Source of the DNA: an uncultured Alistipes sp.
GTDB lineage: Bacteria; Bacteroidota; Bacteroidia; Bacteroidales; UBA932
DNA length: 7,768 bases
Reading direction: 5' to 3'
Assembly (NCBI GenBank): GCA_900544175.1
Contig: UQUN01000047.1
Span: 1 to 7,768, forward strand
The notes beneath the pieces are model-generated. The model did no database searches. It was not told where the DNA came from and saw only the letters and a program-made list of their open reading frames with translations. Of this stretch, positions 4,992 through 7,768 are shown one piece after another. Both the position numbers and the translations under genes were made by a program. How positions within the stretch are numbered: position 1 is the stretch's first letter; each line of letters begins with the position of its first letter.

Positions 4992-7325
4992 ATGCTAAGA
5001 CTTATTCTCAGAAATCTGGGTCATACCCTCAGAAGATACCCTCTCCCGGCGGCCATCAACCTCGCCGGTCTGGTCGTGGCCCTCACCGCATTCATCATCA
5101 TCATGTCCCATGTGGAGTACGAGACCACCTTCGACCGTTCCTACCCTACCTCCGGGAGGATTTTCAGGGTGGACTGCCCCGGGAACGACGAGACTTTCCG
5201 AAGTATCCTGCCCAACGCTTTCGCCCGGGACGTCATCAACTCCTCGGCCCACATCGAGGCCGGAACGATGCTCATGCCCTACTTGGGCAAGCTGCCGTTC
5301 TACATCGACGACGCTGCCGGTGAGCCGCACGGATACGAGCTTAGATGCGACATGGTGCAGCCGGACTTCATGAAAGTATTCGGAGTCCGCCTGACAAGCG
5401 GAGATCCTGAGGCCCTGACCCGCCCCCAGACCGCCATCATTCCCCAGAGCATGGCCGAGAATCTCTTCGAAGGGGATGCTGTCGGCAAGACCATGCGTAC
5501 CGACGGCAACTGGTTCTTTCCGGGTGGGGAGCTGACTGTGGGAGCCGTCTACGAGGACTTTCCCTCCAACAGCAACCTGCAGAACAGCATCTATTTCGCA
5601 GTGGATGAAAGAGTGACGCCCTACACCTACGGAGGGGCGAACTTCATCTGCTACCTGCTGCTGGATTCCCGGGAATCCGCGTCGCTGGTAGAGAACGAGT
5701 TCAACTCCAACTTCGACTTCTCACTGAGCTGGATGAGCCCCATAGAGCTCGTGCCGATGGAGGACATATACTTCATGGAGCAGGGTGGAGACGGCAGGGT
5801 ATTCTACAGTGGCAGCCGCAGCACGACCATCCTGCTGACGGCCATCGGCATACTGGTGCTCCTCTCGGGAGTGATCAATTTCGCCAACTTCTTCACCTCC
5901 CTCGCCCCGGTGCGCATCCGGAGCATCAACACCCAGAAAGTAGTGGGCGCATCCACCTCCAGGCTGCGCTGGATGCTGACCATGGAGACAGTCGTCATTG
6001 CGCTCATCGCCCTGATCATCTCCTTCCTGCTGGCCGGTTGGATATCCCCGATGCTGGTCAGCGCCAACATCCTGAAAGGGCTGTTCACGGCTCACAGCAT
6101 CGGTATCATCGTCACGGTCAGTGTCATCACCATTGCGGCCGGAATCCTTGCCGGACTGTATCCGAGCTGGTACGCTACCTCATTTGCCCCGGCACTGGTG
6201 CTCAAGGGAGATTTCGGCCTCTCTAAGGGCGGACGCACGTTCCGCAACGTGATGAGCGGCATCCAGTACACAGTAGCCTTCGTAACACTGGTGTTCATGA
6301 CTTTCGTGCTGCTGCAGAACCGGCTGATGCGCAACACCATATTGGGATTCGACAAGGACGAGATAGCTGTCGCCAACGCCAGTGCCACCATCACAGCAAA
6401 AATGGATATGCTCCGCAGCTCCGCACAGAAATACCCCTCGATAGCCGGCATAGCCTATTCCTCAGAGAAAGTCGGTGCCTCGGACTCCTACAGCACAGGA
6501 GGCATCGAGTACAACGGGGAGAACATCCAGATGTTCTTTATCGGAGTGGACCCGCAGTTCATGGATGTCATGGGCATAGAGATGGTGGAAGGGCGCAACT
6601 TCAACCAGTATGACTCAGCTGGAGTCACGGTAGTGACCCGGTACATGATGGACCAGTTCGGGATCATGCCCGGCGACATCCTACCGGAGACCGGTGAGGT
6701 AATAGGCATATGCGAAAATGTCCGATTCAACTCGGTCCGCGAGCCCAATACCCCCATCGCATTCGTACCTTCAGGGATATACAGCGGAGTTAACGGAGTG
6801 CTTTACTTCCGCATCACTGCCGGCAGCAATGCGTTCCAGGCAGCGTCCGATATAGAGTCCCTCATACGCGAGGCCGACCCCTACTGGCCCTCACAGGTAG
6901 AGTTCTACGATACCATACAGAACAATCTGTACCAAAATGAGATCCGCACATCCCGCCTGGTGGTGGCGTTCAGCGTCATCGCCGCCATCTTAGCTCTATG
7001 CGGAGTCATCGGTCTCGTGCTCTTCGACACCGAGTACCGCAGGAAAGAGACAGCCGTCCGCAAGATTTTCGGAGCCAGCGTCGCCTCCATTCTCGGGCGG
7101 GCCAATATCGGTTACGGTACCATTGTCCTCATCTGCTTCGCGCTTTCCTGCCCCATAGCGGCCGTCATCACCTCGCGCTGGCTGCAGAACTTCGTCGACC
7201 GCGTCCACATCACCCCCTGGGTCTTCGCCCTTGCCCTCGTGGCCGTGCTGGCCGTCACTGCACTGATCGTCACCGCCGTCTTCTACCGCCGGGCCACCGC
7301 CAATCCCCGCGACGGACTTAATTAA
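4992..7325 (+). CDS. MacB/FtsX-type ABC transporter permease, eight predicted membrane helices
   Basis: This 777-residue protein has the double layout of Bacteroidota MacB-like permeases. One helix (about 20-40) is followed by a first periplasmic MacB_PCD-like domain (45-270) and three helices (279-301, 332-352, 370-393). Then come a helix at 426-442, a second periplasmic domain (445-650) and three helices (656-678, 708-728, 741-764). The cytoplasmic coupling motif is clear in the second half (RRKETAVRKIFGAS, 683-696) and degenerate in the first (RIRSINTQKVVGAS, 308-321). ALVLKGDF (401-408) and the ending ANPRDGLN are also family-typical. Such permeases work with a MacB/LolD-like ATPase to move or extract molecules across the envelope; the substrate here is unknown. 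No ATPase, adaptor or second permease lies beside it. The gene follows the terminator at 4798-4841 and has its own upstream control region. The ATG at 4992 directly precedes the usual N-terminal amphipathic stretch. Confidence 0.9.
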   Translation: MLRLILRNLGHTLRRYPLPAAINLAGLVVALTAFIIIMSHVEYETTFDRSYPTSGRIFRVDCPGNDETFRSILPNAFARDVINSSAHIEAGTMLMPYLGKLPFYIDDAAGEPHGYELRCDMVQPDFMKVFGVRLTSGDPEALTRPQTAIIPQSMAENLFEGDAVGKTMRTDGNWFFPGGELTVGAVYEDFPSNSNLQNSIYFAVDERVTPYTYGGANFICYLLLDSRESASLVENEFNSNFDFSLSWMSPIELVPMEDIYFMEQGGDGRVFYSGSRSTTILLTAIGILVLLSGVINFANFFTSLAPVRIRSINTQKVVGASTSRLRWMLTMETVVIALIALIISFLLAGWISPMLVSANILKGLFTAHSIGIIVTVSVITIAAGILAGLYPSWYATSFAPALVLKGDFGLSKGGRTFRNVMSGIQYTVAFVTLVFMTFVLLQNRLMRNTILGFDKDEIAVANASATITAKMDMLRSSAQKYPSIAGIAYSSEKVGASDSYSTGGIEYNGENIQMFFIGVDPQFMDVMGIEMVEGRNFNQYDSAGVTVVTRYMMDQFGIMPGDILPETGEVIGICENVRFNSVREPNTPIAFVPSGIYSGVNGVLYFRITAGSNAFQAASDIESLIREADPYWPSQVEFYDTIQNNLYQNEIRTSRLVVAFSVIAAILALCGVIGLVLFDTEYRRKETAVRKIFGASVASILGRANIGYGTIVLICFALSCPIAAVITSRWLQNFVDRVHITPWVFALALVAVLAVTALIVTAVFYRRATANPRDGLN

Positions 7326-7627
7326 TACAAGAAGCCGAACAGCCATAGCGGAATACGGTTGCCATACCCTACATCTGTCTCATCTACAGCGAGGAAGCTG
7401 TCTGCAATATCCGCTATCTGCTCAAAAGTCTTTCCCTTGCCTCCGACTTCGAACAGATACCTGCCATCAATGAGGAAGTCTCCCCGGGTGGGAAAACTGA
7501 CATCGTGACCGATGCGGAGTTGGCTTAGAAAGAATGTCTCGCGCTCGTTTCCACTGTCCACCCGCGGACATAGGACATGCATCAGATTGGGATTGTTCAG
7601 GTATATCTTGTCTGGCTTTGTCAAGGA
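7322..7627 (-). pseudogene. C-terminal remnant of a DUF4143-type ATP-binding protein
   Basis: On the minus strand the frame gives SLTKPDKIYLNNPNLM, later RETFFLSQLR, GDFLIDGRYLFEVGGKGKTF and the ending IPLWLFGFLY. This is the characteristic C-terminal part of Bacteroidales AAA-type ATP-binding proteins carrying DUF4143, normally about 400 residues. Only about 100 remain. Upstream of about 7628 the frame no longer resembles the family, it meets a stop at 7703-7705, and no ATG precedes the conserved part; the start would have to be TTG at 7624. The Walker motifs and helical region are therefore missing and the fragment should be non-functional. Its natural stop (TAA, 7322-7324 on the minus strand) overlaps the permease stop, so the two ends converge with no terminator between them. 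The family assignment rests on remembered motif patterns. Confidence 0.7.
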
Positions 7628-7768
7628 CTTATAACCGGTCAGTAAATTTCCAAAACTTCCCTTTTTCGTCCACCGTGCCAGGGGTTCTCTGAATAACTGT
7701 AATCAGAAACACGCCCGTATTTCGCAATCATCTAAGATACAATGACATACAGAAAGGCAGTGTTCTTC
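7628..7768. other. No supportable gene; sequence upstream of the ATPase remnant
   Basis: All six frames are interrupted by stops or lack a credible start. The minus strand holds two short peptides of about 30 residues, one from ATG at about 7732 (MIAKYGRVSDYSYSENPW...) and one ending GKFWKFTDRL, neither of which I recognise. They may be remnants of whatever lay next to the ATPase break or chance frames. The window ends before this can be resolved. Confidence 0.4.

Noticed and set aside
4975..4998. Seven-codon leader peptide (MANTLLC) whose stop overlaps the permease start
   Set aside because: It is too short to separate from chance and has no ribosome binding signal or attenuator-like structure; translational coupling is conceivable but unsupported.
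256..7706. ACTGTAATCAG occurring at 256-266 and 7696-7706
   Set aside because: Several 11-base matches are expected by chance in a window this size, and the contexts are unrelated.

Overview
The window looks like a chromosomal segment from a member of the Bacteroidota, most likely order Bacteroidales. Four things point there: TAnnTTTG-type -7 promoter elements, A-rich leaders without Shine-Dalgarno sequences, a lipoprotein combining a BACON-like domain with a FISUMP-like (Fib_succ_major) C-terminus, and protein families typical of that group (a double-length lipoprotein M16 peptidase, a lone MacB/FtsX-type permease, a DUF4143-type ATPase tail). Genus cannot be fixed from the sequence. Codons are moderately GC-rich while the intergenic spacers are AT-rich.

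Layout from left to right: (a) 1-194 is the 3' end of a gene whose product ends in a LuxR/GerE-like helix-turn-helix. (b) 195-349 is an AT-rich control region with a clean -7 element and a hairpin at the predicted mRNA 5' end. (c) 350-1699 encodes a secreted lipoprotein, closed by a strong intrinsic terminator at 1731-1761. (d) 1762-1850 holds a second -7 element overlapped by a nearly perfect 22-bp palindrome. (e) 1851-4753 is a 967-residue M16 (pitrilysin/insulinase family) lipoprotein peptidase, broken by a single-base deletion near 2124-2131 that separates the HxxEH zinc motif from the rest of the enzyme. (f) 4754-4991 contains a long hairpin terminator, then a 10-bp inverted repeat with a third half-site, then a near-consensus sigma-54 -24/-12 element. 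(g) 4992-7325 encodes a 777-residue eight-helix MacB/FtsX-type permease with no ATPase beside it. (h) The convergent 7322-7627 stretch is the C-terminal remnant of a DUF4143-type ATP-binding protein whose stop codon overlaps the permease stop. (i) 7628-7768 shows no supportable gene.

The three main genes appear to be separate transcription units rather than an operon. Each has its own promoter candidate, and terminators lie between them. All three products are envelope proteins: a probably surface or periplasmic binding lipoprotein, a periplasmic metallopeptidase, and an inner-membrane permease. The most informative signals are the isolated frameshift in the peptidase, the apparent switch from a housekeeping-type promoter to a sigma-54-type promoter with an enhancer-like repeat about 100 bp upstream of the permease, and the tail-to-tail ATPase remnant. 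I found no convincing evidence for a wholly new multi-gene system.
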